A stretch of DNA of 64,000 nucleotides, from NCBI GenBank assembly GCA_009784975.1, contig WQXG01000005.1, positions 1-64,000 of the forward strand. Reading direction: 5' to 3'. Source of the DNA: Treponema sp. GTDB lineage: Bacteria > Spirochaetota > Spirochaetia > Treponematales > Breznakiellaceae. The notes under the pieces are model-generated. The model was not told where the DNA came from. It was given only the letters and a program-made list of their open reading frames with translations, and searched no databases. The stretch's first letter is position 1; every line of letters starts with the position of its first letter. The position numbers and the translations under genes were made by a program. Positions 1-8,495 of this stretch are shown here, one piece after another.

Positions 1-46
1 GAATCTTTATTTTCTCTTCGGCAGTATACCTTTTTCTTTTGCCCAT
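1..46 (-). CDS. Transposase N-terminus, IS3 OrfA-like (partial)
   Basis: On the minus strand an ATG at 46-44 is preceded four bases upstream by AGGAGGG. It opens 15 codons reading MGKRKRYTAEEKIKI before the window ends. The basic start followed by an aromatic-T-x-E-x-K motif is how many IS3-type OrfA helix-turn-helix proteins begin. Only 15 residues are visible, so the family is a guess from the motif and the IS-like context. Whether the element is intact cannot be seen. Confidence 0.5.
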   Translation of the reverse strand, partial: MGKRKRYTAEEKIKI

Positions 47-107
47 CTTTCCCTCCTGAGCATTGGTAATACCACCTTATAAGCTTTGGTCTAATTCGGC
101 AAGTTCA
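1..107 (-). mobile_element. End of an IS3-like insertion sequence (runs off the window)
   Basis: The complementary strand begins an element at about base 107 with TGAACTTGCCGAATTAG, a TG-starting terminus of the kind seen in IS3-family elements. A Shine-Dalgarno AGGAGGG (about 50-56) and the first codons of a transposase-like protein follow. The receiver gene to the right loses its natural end exactly here, and its stop codon (91-93) lies in this element. The family is inferred from the start of the protein and the end sequence only. The other end, the inverted repeat partner and the target duplication are outside the window. Confidence 0.6.
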
Positions 108-477
108 GCGTGGGCACAACAATTGGATAGCGCAGGTTTTCGATTTCCCGTTCAACTGATTCTTTCATTACCGGTTTTAAGATGTATCCGCTTGGGTGGA
201 GTTTTAACGCTTCGATTGCGTATTGGGAATGGGCTGTTACAAATATTATATTGATTTTTGGGTTAAGGTCTTTTAGTTGTTTTGCTACTTCCAGTCCGTT
301 CATTCCGCCCATTTGTATATCCAAAAAGGCTATGTCGCAGGGTGTTTTTTGCGCGAATACTATGAGTTCCATGGGTTTTGTAAAGGAGAAAACTTGAGCC
401 TGGGGCTGTGCTTCGGCGATAGAATTGGTTAAAAGTACAAGGGCTCTTCTACTGTCATCTATGGCTAATATTTTCAT
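91..477 (-). CDS. Response-regulator receiver protein, C-terminus cut off by an insertion sequence
   Basis: This is a CheY-like receiver domain of 128 residues. The acidic pair is D7/D8, the phospho-acceptor is D53 in FLDIQM, the conserved Thr is in FVTAHS near 81, and the Lys is in YILKPV near 103. The last residues (LNLPN) and the stop codon come from the adjoining IS end, so the original protein was longer. Receivers with this sequence style often carry a C-terminal DNA-binding or transcriptional activator domain, which would now be missing (inference). Upstream, TATATA lies five bases before the ATG and there is no Shine-Dalgarno. The receiver could still fold, but any output function is probably lost. 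Confidence 0.75.
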   Translation of the reverse strand: MKILAIDDSRRALVLLTNSIAEAQPQAQVFSFTKPMELIVFAQKTPCDIAFLDIQMGGMNGLEVAKQLKDLNPKINIIFVTAHSQYAIEALKLHPSGYILKPVMKESVEREIENLRYPIVVPTLNLPN

Positions 478-617
478 CTGGTTATATAAAAATATACTAA
501 ATTTACCTGCTGTTTACAAGGAACTACTAACAGCAAAGGTATCAAAGAATTTTTACCACGAACAGAGGCGAACGGGAGAAAGATGGAAAAATCGAGCTCC
601 CCCCCTTGCTATTTATT

Positions 618-652
618 TATAATCTTGTTATCGTTAACGAACGGTCGTTAAC
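618..652 (+). promoter_or_regulatory. Promoter -10 and palindromic operator of the efflux operon
   Basis: TATAAT lies at 618-623. The near-perfect palindrome GTTAACGAACGGTCGTTAAC occupies 633-652, with 8-base arms and one mismatched pair near the centre. It ends directly against the ATG at 653. A dyad of this length is typical of TetR-family operators, and it stands before a TetR-type gene, so autoregulation of the whole efflux operon is likely (inference). Transcription would start near 630, so the operator forms nearly all of the 5' leader and there is no Shine-Dalgarno. I see nothing else in 478-617. Confidence 0.7.
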
Positions 653-1843
653 ATGACAAAAATAGAAATTGTAGACGCGGCGTTCCGGGTATGGGGCCGC
701 AACCTTTACAGAAAAACCAGCCTCTCACAGCTTGCCGGGGAATTGGGGGTTAGCAAACCTGCCCTTTACCGGCATTACAGGAATAAACAGGCGCTAATTG
801 ATGCCATGACCGAGCGGTTTCTTGAGGATTTTTCCGGTTCCACCCGGGCGGATTTTGAAAAAGCACAAAAAACAGAGGATGCGGATGAAGGGATCTCTGC
901 CATAATAAAGAGTATTTCCGGGTTCTTTGCCAGAAATGTATATGCCCTTGTATTCTCTTTGATAAATTTGTATGACCGTAATCTGGACGGTAAAGCAATA
1001 GCACAGCGGCTGAAATCCTATGGGGTAGATATTGCCGTATTGCAGCAAATTATCGAAAAAAAATATGAAAGCGAGCCTAAAATGGTACGGCTTGTATTTG
1101 CTACCCTTACTTTTTTAATGTCGAATTTTCACAGAACAAAAAAATCCATGTTAAATCCGCCTGCAGAGGAAGACATTCAAACTATTTTAAATACCATTTA
1201 TAATACGATAGCCTTTGGGCTTAGGTTTTCTTCTAAAAAAACCGCGTTAGATTTTGAAGTTATGGAAAAACAGGTTTATGAAATGCCGCTTAACGCGAAG
1301 CCGGAGCCTTTTTTTAAAGCTGTAGCGGAAGCTGTCGCGGAAGCGGGACCCTGGGATGTATCCATGGAAATGGTTGCAAAACGTCTGGGGCTTTCCAAAA
1401 GCAGTCTTTACGGTCATTTTAAAAACAGAAAAGATATGCTGCGCCGCCTTTTTGTTACCGAGTTTAAACGTATTATAGAATTTGCAAGACAGGGAATCGG
1501 TTTGTCTTCCGATACCGAAGGGCAATTATACCGCGGGATTTTTTCAATTGCGGTTTATCTTCGTTCACGCCCCGAAATACTTGTCGCTATGGACTGGATT
1601 CGTACACGCAAACTGGATTTCGGCAAACATGATAAAAATATTGAAATTTACAGGCTCTTTGAAGATGTAGATATTAAAGCGCTGCATAATTCCACAGAAG
1701 AGGACAGACAGCGCATTTCTCACTGGATTTTGTTTTTACTAATAAATATTTTACTGCATCCGAATCAGGAAAAGACGCAAAATAACGATATTCGTCTTTT
1801 ATATAATTTTATCACTTTGGGTTTAGGAGGTTTTGTCCGATGA
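653..1843 (+). CDS. Tandem TetR-family transcriptional regulator (two TetR units in one chain)
   Basis: This is a probable repressor of the efflux genes that follow. The 396-residue chain is twice the usual TetR length and has two TetR-type helix-turn-helix domains. The first is at about 1-60 (LAGELGVSKPALYRHYRNK). The second is at about 215-275 (VAKRLGLSKSSLYGHFKNR). Each is followed by an all-helical region resembling a ligand/dimer domain. Such a chain may bind the single palindrome at 633-652 as an intramolecular pseudo-dimer (inference). The start codon abuts that operator and has no Shine-Dalgarno. The stop overlaps the next ATG by 4 bases, so regulator and pump are one operon. The inducer is unknown. 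Confidence 0.85.
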   Translation: MTKIEIVDAAFRVWGRNLYRKTSLSQLAGELGVSKPALYRHYRNKQALIDAMTERFLEDFSGSTRADFEKAQKTEDADEGISAIIKSISGFFARNVYALVFSLINLYDRNLDGKAIAQRLKSYGVDIAVLQQIIEKKYESEPKMVRLVFATLTFLMSNFHRTKKSMLNPPAEEDIQTILNTIYNTIAFGLRFSSKKTALDFEVMEKQVYEMPLNAKPEPFFKAVAEAVAEAGPWDVSMEMVAKRLGLSKSSLYGHFKNRKDMLRRLFVTEFKRIIEFARQGIGLSSDTEGQLYRGIFSIAVYLRSRPEILVAMDWIRTRKLDFGKHDKNIEIYRLFEDVDIKALHNSTEEDRQRISHWILFLLINILLHPNQEKTQNNDIRLLYNFITLGLGGFVR

Positions 1844-3315
1844 AAAATAAATATTACGGAATAACATTCTGTCTTGCAATGATTGTGTTATCTGCAAATT
1901 TACAGGCGCAGGAAATAATGCGTTTAAGCCCCGCTCAGGCTGTAGACCTTGCAATTAAAAACAATTTGGGGCTTGAATCTTCCAGAGCAAATCTTGCGGC
2001 AAGAAAACGCGCTTCTGATTTATCATGGAATCAATTTATACCCAATGTTTCTGTTGCGGGAATTCTTAACAGGGATAATCAGCCGAACACGCTTACAGGA
2101 TTAGCGCATGTACCATGGGATGATCGTTTTGCTTTGATGGGTTTGAACCAAGGTCAGTTTGAACTCTCTGTACCAACTATAGGAACTTTTTATAATTACG
2201 TCATGCCTTATTCTATTGAACTGCCACAGTGGCGTGTTGCAGGTAACATTCAGGCTTCGCTTAATATCAGCATTGCAATGTTTGAAAATATAAAAAGGCT
2301 CCGCCTTGATTATGAAACGGGGCTTTTAAGTTATGATAAAGCAAAACGTCAGCTTGAACGTGATGTCCGCAAAGCGTATCACAATATGCTTTTGCTGCAG
2401 GAAAATATCGCTCTTTTACACAGCAGTTTCGCGAATCTGGAAAGGCAGGTGCAAATGGCGCAGGCAAATTACAATGCGGGGCTCGCGCCGGAACTGGTTT
2501 TACTGCAGGTGCGCGTTGCAAGAGAAAATATGCGCCCCATAATTGATCAGGCGGAAAACGGAATGAAACTTTCCATGGCGCAGTTTGCCATGTTCCTTGG
2601 GCTTGATTTTAATACTCAATTTGAGCTAATCCCGATAGCGGGAAATGTTATACAGGGTGATTTTATTCCCATTGATGTAACAGAAATGATTAAACAGGCA
2701 GCATCAAAAAAACCTGATATTCAGGAATTAAGATCTACAATTATGATGCTGCAAAGCGCGCGTAAAATGTCAATTTATTCGCTTGCTCCTGTTTTAAATT
2801 TAAGCTGGAATAATACATCCGCTTTTATTAAAGATCCCTGGAAAGACAACTGGTTTTCAAGCGCTGATGACTGGCGGCATTCAGGTTCTTTTTCAATTAC
2901 ATTCGCTCTTCGCCTTCATAGTCTGATTCCTTTTAGTACGGATTTTCAGGGTATCAGAAATCTGGATGATCAGATAAAAACCGCGACTATCGGTCTTGCG
3001 CAGCTTGTTTACGGAACAGAAATAGAAGTTTACAATAGCGTGCTTGCGCTGGAAAGAACGCGCATTAACACAGAAGCGCTTTCTCAGACAGTAGGTTTGG
3101 CGCAGCAATCATACCGCCTTACGGAGCAGGCTTACCAAGCGGGCTTACAGGATTATTTTCAGGTTCAAAACGCGGAACAATCTTTACGTCAGGCAAGAGT
3201 TCAATTGCTGGAACAGCAGTTCAATTACCTTAACGGTTTAATAGATTTAGAATATTCAATCGGCGTTCCATTCGGAACACTAAGTAACATGGCTGTAAAC
3301 AGCCGGGAGAATTAA
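1840..3315 (+). CDS. TolC-like outer membrane efflux protein
   Basis: This is the outer-membrane channel component of a tripartite RND exporter. The 491-residue protein begins with a signal peptide (hydrophobic to about residue 20, cleavage likely after ANLQAQ). It contains the two alpha-helical, coiled-coil-rich outer membrane efflux repeats (about 25-250 and 280-480), with typical segments such as LLQENIALL and QSLRQARVQLLEQQ. The Shine-Dalgarno TAGGAGG lies inside the end of the regulator gene, and the ATG overlaps its stop by 4 bases. The fusion-protein gene follows 2 bases after the stop. Confidence 0.88.
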   Translation: MKNKYYGITFCLAMIVLSANLQAQEIMRLSPAQAVDLAIKNNLGLESSRANLAARKRASDLSWNQFIPNVSVAGILNRDNQPNTLTGLAHVPWDDRFALMGLNQGQFELSVPTIGTFYNYVMPYSIELPQWRVAGNIQASLNISIAMFENIKRLRLDYETGLLSYDKAKRQLERDVRKAYHNMLLLQENIALLHSSFANLERQVQMAQANYNAGLAPELVLLQVRVARENMRPIIDQAENGMKLSMAQFAMFLGLDFNTQFELIPIAGNVIQGDFIPIDVTEMIKQAASKKPDIQELRSTIMMLQSARKMSIYSLAPVLNLSWNNTSAFIKDPWKDNWFSSADDWRHSGSFSITFALRLHSLIPFSTDFQGIRNLDDQIKTATIGLAQLVYGTEIEVYNSVLALERTRINTEALSQTVGLAQQSYRLTEQAYQAGLQDYFQVQNAEQSLRQARVQLLEQQFNYLNGLIDLEYSIGVPFGTLSNMAVNSREN

Positions 3316-3317
3316 AA

Positions 3318-4235
3318 ATGAAAAATCTTTTTTCAATATTGTTATCAATAATTGTTATCTTTTCCGGATGCTCGCGGGATAAAAAAGACGCTGTAGCAGA
3401 TGTGCCTGTGTTTGCTGTTAATACCACTTTGGCGGCAGAAGGGCAGATTCAGGATTATATCACGCTTACAGGTGATATTATTGCAGGTTCCACAGTGGAT
3501 GTTTTTTCTGATGCGGCAGGAAGAATTACAGAACTATTTGTTTCTGTAGGAACCAGGGTAAACAGGGGCAGCCCGATTGCGTCTGTTGATCCGTCCCGTC
3601 CCGGAATGACATTCCGGCAGAGCATCGTAACGGCGCCGATAAGCGGAACCATTGTCATGATGCCGGCGCAGGTTGGCATGACAATCAGTCAGGCGGTGCC
3701 GCTTGCGCGCATTGCGGGAGGCGGAGGTCTTGAAATACGGCTTAACGCGGCGGAAAGATTTATCTCCAGAATGGCAATGAATCTGTCCTGCGAAATTACT
3801 GTTGACGCATGGCCGGGTGATGTTTTTTACGGAAGCGTAACGGAAGTATCGCCTACTGTAGATGTTATTTCCAGAACCATGGAAGTGCGCGTTAATGCAA
3901 GGGATTCAGGCGCTAAATTAAAACCGGGGATGTTTGCCAAAGTGCGTGTTATCACAGAGCGGAAAAACAATATAGTAAAAATTCCGGCTTCTGCAGTTAT
4001 AAACAGATTCGGAGAGCAATATGTTTATGTATTGGCAAAAGACGAAGAAAACCCGGAAATAGATATAGTAAGAAAAAGAATTATCACACCGGGAATTTTA
4101 ATTGACGGGGTTATGGAAATTCAGAACGGACTGTCTCCCGATGAGGAAATTGTTGTAAGGGGGCACACTCTGCTTGATGACGGATCAAGAGTAAATATAA
4201 TTGAACGTATTTCTCCTTTAAGGGAGCAGTTATGA
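3318..4235 (+). CDS. RND efflux periplasmic adaptor (membrane fusion) lipoprotein
   Basis: This is the adaptor that links the inner-membrane pump to the TolC-like channel. The 305-residue protein starts with a lipoprotein signal peptide, lipobox FSGC with Cys18. It has the usual HlyD/AcrA-type order: a split biotinyl/lipoyl-like barrel half (GRITELFVSVGTRVNRGSPI and SGTIVMMPAQVGMTI), a beta-barrel (about 130-205), and a membrane-proximal domain with VVRGHTLLDDGSRVNI near the end. The helical hairpin is very short, so the two lipoyl halves are nearly contiguous and the chain is shorter than AcrA. The stop overlaps the pump ATG by 4 bases. Confidence 0.87.
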   Translation: MKNLFSILLSIIVIFSGCSRDKKDAVADVPVFAVNTTLAAEGQIQDYITLTGDIIAGSTVDVFSDAAGRITELFVSVGTRVNRGSPIASVDPSRPGMTFRQSIVTAPISGTIVMMPAQVGMTISQAVPLARIAGGGGLEIRLNAAERFISRMAMNLSCEITVDAWPGDVFYGSVTEVSPTVDVISRTMEVRVNARDSGAKLKPGMFAKVRVITERKNNIVKIPASAVINRFGEQYVYVLAKDEENPEIDIVRKRIITPGILIDGVMEIQNGLSPDEEIVVRGHTLLDDGSRVNIIERISPLREQL

Positions 4236-7200
4236 GCATGGTTAAAACGGTCGTTTCACGGCCAACAACAATCTTAATAATTTTTGCCCTGCTTATCGGG
4301 CTTGGATTATTCGCGATGGTAAACCTGCCGATAGACCTTTATCCGGAAATAAATCTGCCTATTTTAGCAGTGTATACTTCGTACAGCGGAGCCGGACCCG
4401 AAGAAGTAGAACGATCCGTTACGCGCCTTCTGGAGGCAATATTGTCCAGTGTCTCGGGGCTGGAAAATATAACATCCATGTCCAGCAAGGGATTAAGCCT
4501 TATAATTATGGAGTTTACCTACGGAACAAATATATCCGAAGCATCCAACTCCATCCGCGACTCGCTTGAACGTGTCAGAAATTATATGCCGGCAGGCGCG
4601 CAAGCTCCAATTATTTTTAAAGCGGATCCTTCCATGATACCTATCATGACGCTCATGGTAACATCTGACAGGCGTACTTCGGAAGAGTTACGCGAAATCG
4701 CGGAAGACACAATTATTCCAAGGATAGAACAGACACCGGGTATTTCTACAGCTTCTGTAAACGGAGGCAGGGAAAAAATTATCAGGGTGGAAATTCCGCA
4801 AAGCCGCCTTGAAGCCTACAATTTAACCATTACTCAGATACAGCAGATGCTTGCTGTACAAAATATGCAAACATCCGCCGGAACCATCACTGATGGGGGA
4901 ATGTCGTACATTTTAACTACAATGGGCGAGTTTACATCACTGGATGATATAAGAAATACTGTTGTTTCCTACAGGGGCGGAGGCCTTGTAGGAGGACAGG
5001 TTGTGCCGCCTCGCCAGATTTTTTTACGCGACCTTGCCGATGTATTTGAAGGCTATAGGGATGAAACCAGCATAGTTTATGTTAACGGGCAGCCTGCTGT
5101 TACAATGGCTGTACAAAAACAAAGCGGAAAAAATTCCGTGCAGACAGCAAAAGAATTACGCGCAAGACTGGAAAGAATGAAAAGAGGGCTTCCGTCTGAT
5201 ATCGTTATAACAGAACTTTTTAACAGCACCGATATCGTGGAAAATTCCCTTAATCAGGTAACATCTACCGCGTTTATGGGTGCCATCCTTGCCATATTAA
5301 CGCTCTTTTTATTCCTTCGTTCCGCAAAACCTACAATAATAATAGGTATTAGTATACCCGTATCAGTAATTATCACCATAATGTTTATGTATTTTGCAGG
5401 TCTTACCCTAAACCTTATGACAATGGCAGGACTTGTACTTGGAATAGGAATGCTGATTGACAATTCAATTGTCATTCTGGAAAATATTTACCAATACCGG
5501 GAAAAAGGCGCAAAACTAAAAACAGCATCCATACTGGGTACTTCAGAAATGATAGTAGCCATCACTGCTTCCACCCTTACAACAATCTGCGTATTCGCTC
5601 CAATGATAATGTTTCAGGGTCTTCTTGAAATGGCAGGTGAATTATTTTCCGGGCTCGCCTTTACCGTTGTTATATCGCTTGGGATTTCGCTTTTAACCGC
5701 AATTTTCCTCGTTCCGGTTCTTTGCAGCCACTACCTTCCGATTGTTACGCGAAAACAAGTGCCCCTTAAAGGCAAGCTTGCCGCAATTGACGCAAAATTT
5801 GACAAGTTTTTCGTTTGGCTGGATACCAAATATAAAAACGCGGTAACAAGAATACTAAAGCGTAAACTTGCAGTTATTCTTGTATTGCTTGGTTTACTTA
5901 TTGTAAGCGTTATACTAATTCCCGTTATTGGCTGGGAATTCATGCCTCAGCAGGAAGATGATAATGTTAACATAACGGCAACTCTTCCTATGGGAACTAC
6001 GCTTCAGGAAACTGAAGCTGTATTAAGGCAGCTCCAGCTTATTGTAGAAAGGGAAATTGTAGGGTATCAGAGGCTTGTTATCCGCGCCGGAGGCGGCGGT
6101 ATTATGACGCTTGGAATGAGTAATACAAATTCCGGATCTCTTCGCATAAACCTGCCGGAATATTCACAAAGAATAGAAAGCGCTAATGAAATAAAAGATA
6201 TTCTGGAACCCTATCTTGATCAATTCCCGGGAGTTATTTTTTCATACGGCGGCGGCATGGGAATGAACATGATGGGCGGCAGTAATGTAGATATTATTTT
6301 ACGCACAGATAATCTTGTAAAAGGCAAAGCTATGGGAGAAAGGATCGCATCCTTGCTTAAAGAAAGGCTTTCGGATTATATAACAGAACCTCAGGTTGAT
6401 TTAAAAGACGGACTGCCTCAATATGAAATCGTTCTGGATCGCGATAAAATGTACGCTCTTGGACTTAACACATTTACCGTAGGCAATGAAATAAAAGCCG
6501 CTGTTGACGGCGTAACCGCGACAAGATACAAAACAGGCGGTAAAGATTACGATGTTATTTTAATTCTCGCAGAAGCAGATCGCAGCACATTACCTTCACT
6601 TGATCATATTTTTATAAACAGCCAGCTTGCGGGCAGGGTGCCTCTTTCCAGCTTTGTTCAGTATCAGGAAGGAACAGGACCTTTAACAATTACCCGCGAG
6701 AATCAAAGCCGTGTTATTCATGTAACTGCAAGAGCAAGACCCGGAGTTAGAACAAATCATTTGCAGGATCTTGTAGAAAATCTTATAAGAACAGAAATTC
6801 CTGTAGAAGACGATGTTATAATTGAGTACGGCGGCGCAAACGCGCAGATGGTAAAAATATTCGGAAGGTTTATATTCATTTGTGTTGTGGCAATCCTTTT
6901 GGTCTTTGGCATTATGGCAAGTTTATTTGAATCGTTCCGTTCTCCGTTTATAATTATTCTTACTATTCCTCTTTCTGTAATCGGGATTGTCGCTATTTAT
7001 CTTATTACAAATACTATCTTTAACGTATTAACCGCTGTTGGACTTTTGGTATTGATTGGAATTATAACCAACAACGGAATTATTCTAGTTGATTACACAA
7101 ACCTTCTTCGCAAACGCGGCTATCCGCTGAATGACGCGATTATCGAAGCTGCCCGCAGCCGTCTTCGCCCTATTTTAATGACAACTGTCACCACGATACT

Positions 7201-7438
7201 TGGGCTTGTACCCATGGCATTCTTCCCCGGCGAAGGCACTGAACTTGTCGCTCCAATCGGAAAGACTGTTCTTGGCGGATTATCATTCGGCACGCTTATG
7301 ACTCTATTCCTGATGCCTGTTGTTTACGCTATAATTAATAAACATTCAGACAAGCGTCTTGCCAAAGCGCAGGAAAAGCGCGAAAAGATCGCCGCGGGCG
7401 AAGGCCGTTCAAAATTTAAAATGGAGGAACATCAATAA
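4232..7438 (+). CDS. RND family efflux transporter permease (AcrB/HAE1-like)
   Basis: This is an inner-membrane proton-driven export pump. Its 1068 residues are the usual RND length, with an N-terminal helix followed by RPTTILIIFALLIGLGLFAM. There are two large periplasmic loops (about 40-335 and 560-860) and two blocks of membrane helices. TM4 carries GIGMLIDNSIVILENI, so the aspartate pair of AcrB (D407/D408) is D-N here. TM10 has TNNGIILVDY, with Asn at the place of the AcrB Lys. This combination is common in one RND subfamily, so the proton relay differs in detail from AcrB. The C-terminus is a charged tail. The substrate is unknown, and the regulator suggests toxic compounds. TAATG couples it to the next gene. 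Confidence 0.9.
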   Translation: MSMVKTVVSRPTTILIIFALLIGLGLFAMVNLPIDLYPEINLPILAVYTSYSGAGPEEVERSVTRLLEAILSSVSGLENITSMSSKGLSLIIMEFTYGTNISEASNSIRDSLERVRNYMPAGAQAPIIFKADPSMIPIMTLMVTSDRRTSEELREIAEDTIIPRIEQTPGISTASVNGGREKIIRVEIPQSRLEAYNLTITQIQQMLAVQNMQTSAGTITDGGMSYILTTMGEFTSLDDIRNTVVSYRGGGLVGGQVVPPRQIFLRDLADVFEGYRDETSIVYVNGQPAVTMAVQKQSGKNSVQTAKELRARLERMKRGLPSDIVITELFNSTDIVENSLNQVTSTAFMGAILAILTLFLFLRSAKPTIIIGISIPVSVIITIMFMYFAGLTLNLMTMAGLVLGIGMLIDNSIVILENIYQYREKGAKLKTASILGTSEMIVAITASTLTTICVFAPMIMFQGLLEMAGELFSGLAFTVVISLGISLLTAIFLVPVLCSHYLPIVTRKQVPLKGKLAAIDAKFDKFFVWLDTKYKNAVTRILKRKLAVILVLLGLLIVSVILIPVIGWEFMPQQEDDNVNITATLPMGTTLQETEAVLRQLQLIVEREIVGYQRLVIRAGGGGIMTLGMSNTNSGSLRINLPEYSQRIESANEIKDILEPYLDQFPGVIFSYGGGMGMNMMGGSNVDIILRTDNLVKGKAMGERIASLLKERLSDYITEPQVDLKDGLPQYEIVLDRDKMYALGLNTFTVGNEIKAAVDGVTATRYKTGGKDYDVILILAEADRSTLPSLDHIFINSQLAGRVPLSSFVQYQEGTGPLTITRENQSRVIHVTARARPGVRTNHLQDLVENLIRTEIPVEDDVIIEYGGANAQMVKIFGRFIFICVVAILLVFGIMASLFESFRSPFIIILTIPLSVIGIVAIYLITNTIFNVLTAVGLLVLIGIITNNGIILVDYTNLLRKRGYPLNDAIIEAARSRLRPILMTTVTTILGLVPMAFFPGEGTELVAPIGKTVLGGLSFGTLMTLFLMPVVYAIINKHSDKRLAKAQEKREKIAAGEGRSKFKMEEHQ

Positions 7439-7710
7439 TGAAAAGGATAGAAATAATAGCCAATCGTTCAGTAGAAGAAAACATTCTTGAAGCGCTTGCC
7501 AAAGAGCAGGTTGGAAAATACTACACAATGATTCCCAATGTTTTTGGAGTAGGCGCCTGCGGTCCCCGCATGGGAACCGCAGTATGGCCGGAAGAAAATT
7601 TTTCGATTGTGATATGGTGCGAAGAAGAGGAAGCCCAGGGTATCCAAAAAGCAATTGCGGCAGTAAAGGAAAAATTCCCGGGAGAAGGAATAAAACTGTT
7701 CGGGATCTAG
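7438..7710 (+). CDS. Small P-II-like, RND-transporter-associated protein (PG0541-like)
   Basis: This 90-residue protein resembles the small P-II-fold proteins encoded after RND pumps in Bacteroidetes and spirochaetes (the family named after PG0541). Its start (MKRIEIIANRSVEENILEAL) and end (AIAAVKEKFPGEGIKLFGI) fit a ferredoxin-like beta-alpha-beta fold. It lacks a signal peptide, so it should act in the cytoplasm, perhaps on the pump (inference). The ATG overlaps the pump stop by one base. The gene is three bases from the convergent PilZ gene, and no terminator is visible between them. Confidence 0.72.
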   Translation: MKRIEIIANRSVEENILEALAKEQVGKYYTMIPNVFGVGACGPRMGTAVWPEENFSIVIWCEEEEAQGIQKAIAAVKEKFPGEGIKLFGI

Positions 7711-7713
7711 TTC

Positions 7714-8487
7714 TTAATTTATTTCCATGTCCATTTTATTCTGCAGGTTTTGCTGGATATATTTTCGTATTTTTACGCGGACTTCCGGGTCAATTTTCTG
7801 GGTAAAAAGCAGCACATAAATTTTCTCGCCGTAGGCTTCACGGGATCCAAATACAACAGTTTCTGCCTTAATCAGCATGGAATGAAGTTTAATCTGGATA
7901 TCCTTAATAATTGCATTTTTGGATAAAGCGGGATCATGATTAAAAACACAGGAAATACCCACCACGCTTATATCCTTGATAACAGCATTTACAAATTCCC
8001 CGCCCAAAGGCATGTTAAGGGTTACGTTTGTTTCACGTTCTACGGAAGCTCGCAAATATTTCCGCCGCCCCTTAACATCCAGAATATTCAGCATTTCAAG
8101 AATTACAGTATAAGCTTTGCTCATATCATTTTTTAAACTTAAAAAACCGCAGGATATACGATTGCTTTTAATAAATTTTTCCTTGAATTGCTCATCGTTG
8201 TTTACGGAAAAAACTCCAAGTTTGATATTCGGAAATAATTTTCCAATACCGTTTATCCATCTTTCCCATTCCTGAATAGACATCTTTTCATCGATATTGG
8301 CAAAAATTATGGCGTCTGGATATTTTTTTAACACTTTTTCCAGACGCGTATGATTTTTCGCCGCATATACTTCAAATTCATGCTGTGCAAGTTCTGTAAT
8401 TACCTGATTCACCATTGAATTTGTTGGATAGAGAAAAAATACTTTTTTTCCTGTAAATTCAGCAACGCTTGAATTTTCATTATCCAT
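7714..8487 (-). CDS. PilZ-domain protein (probable cyclic-di-GMP effector)
   Basis: This 257-residue cytoplasmic protein has two parts. Residues 1-135 look like a degenerate receiver-like alpha/beta domain (KKVFFLYPTN at the start) without the phospho-acceptor set. Residues about 140-250 form a PilZ domain. They show the two c-di-GMP-binding signatures: RRKYLR at 141-146, and D-I-S-V-V-G at 172-177. PilZ proteins relay c-di-GMP to motility or secretion. The gene follows the immunophilin gene by 8 bases on the same strand with its own AGGA. The partner is unknown. Confidence 0.78.
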   Translation of the reverse strand: MDNENSSVAEFTGKKVFFLYPTNSMVNQVITELAQHEFEVYAAKNHTRLEKVLKKYPDAIIFANIDEKMSIQEWERWINGIGKLFPNIKLGVFSVNNDEQFKEKFIKSNRISCGFLSLKNDMSKAYTVILEMLNILDVKGRRKYLRASVERETNVTLNMPLGGEFVNAVIKDISVVGISCVFNHDPALSKNAIIKDIQIKLHSMLIKAETVVFGSREAYGEKIYVLLFTQKIDPEVRVKIRKYIQQNLQNKMDMEIN

Positions 8488-8495
8488 TTCAATTC

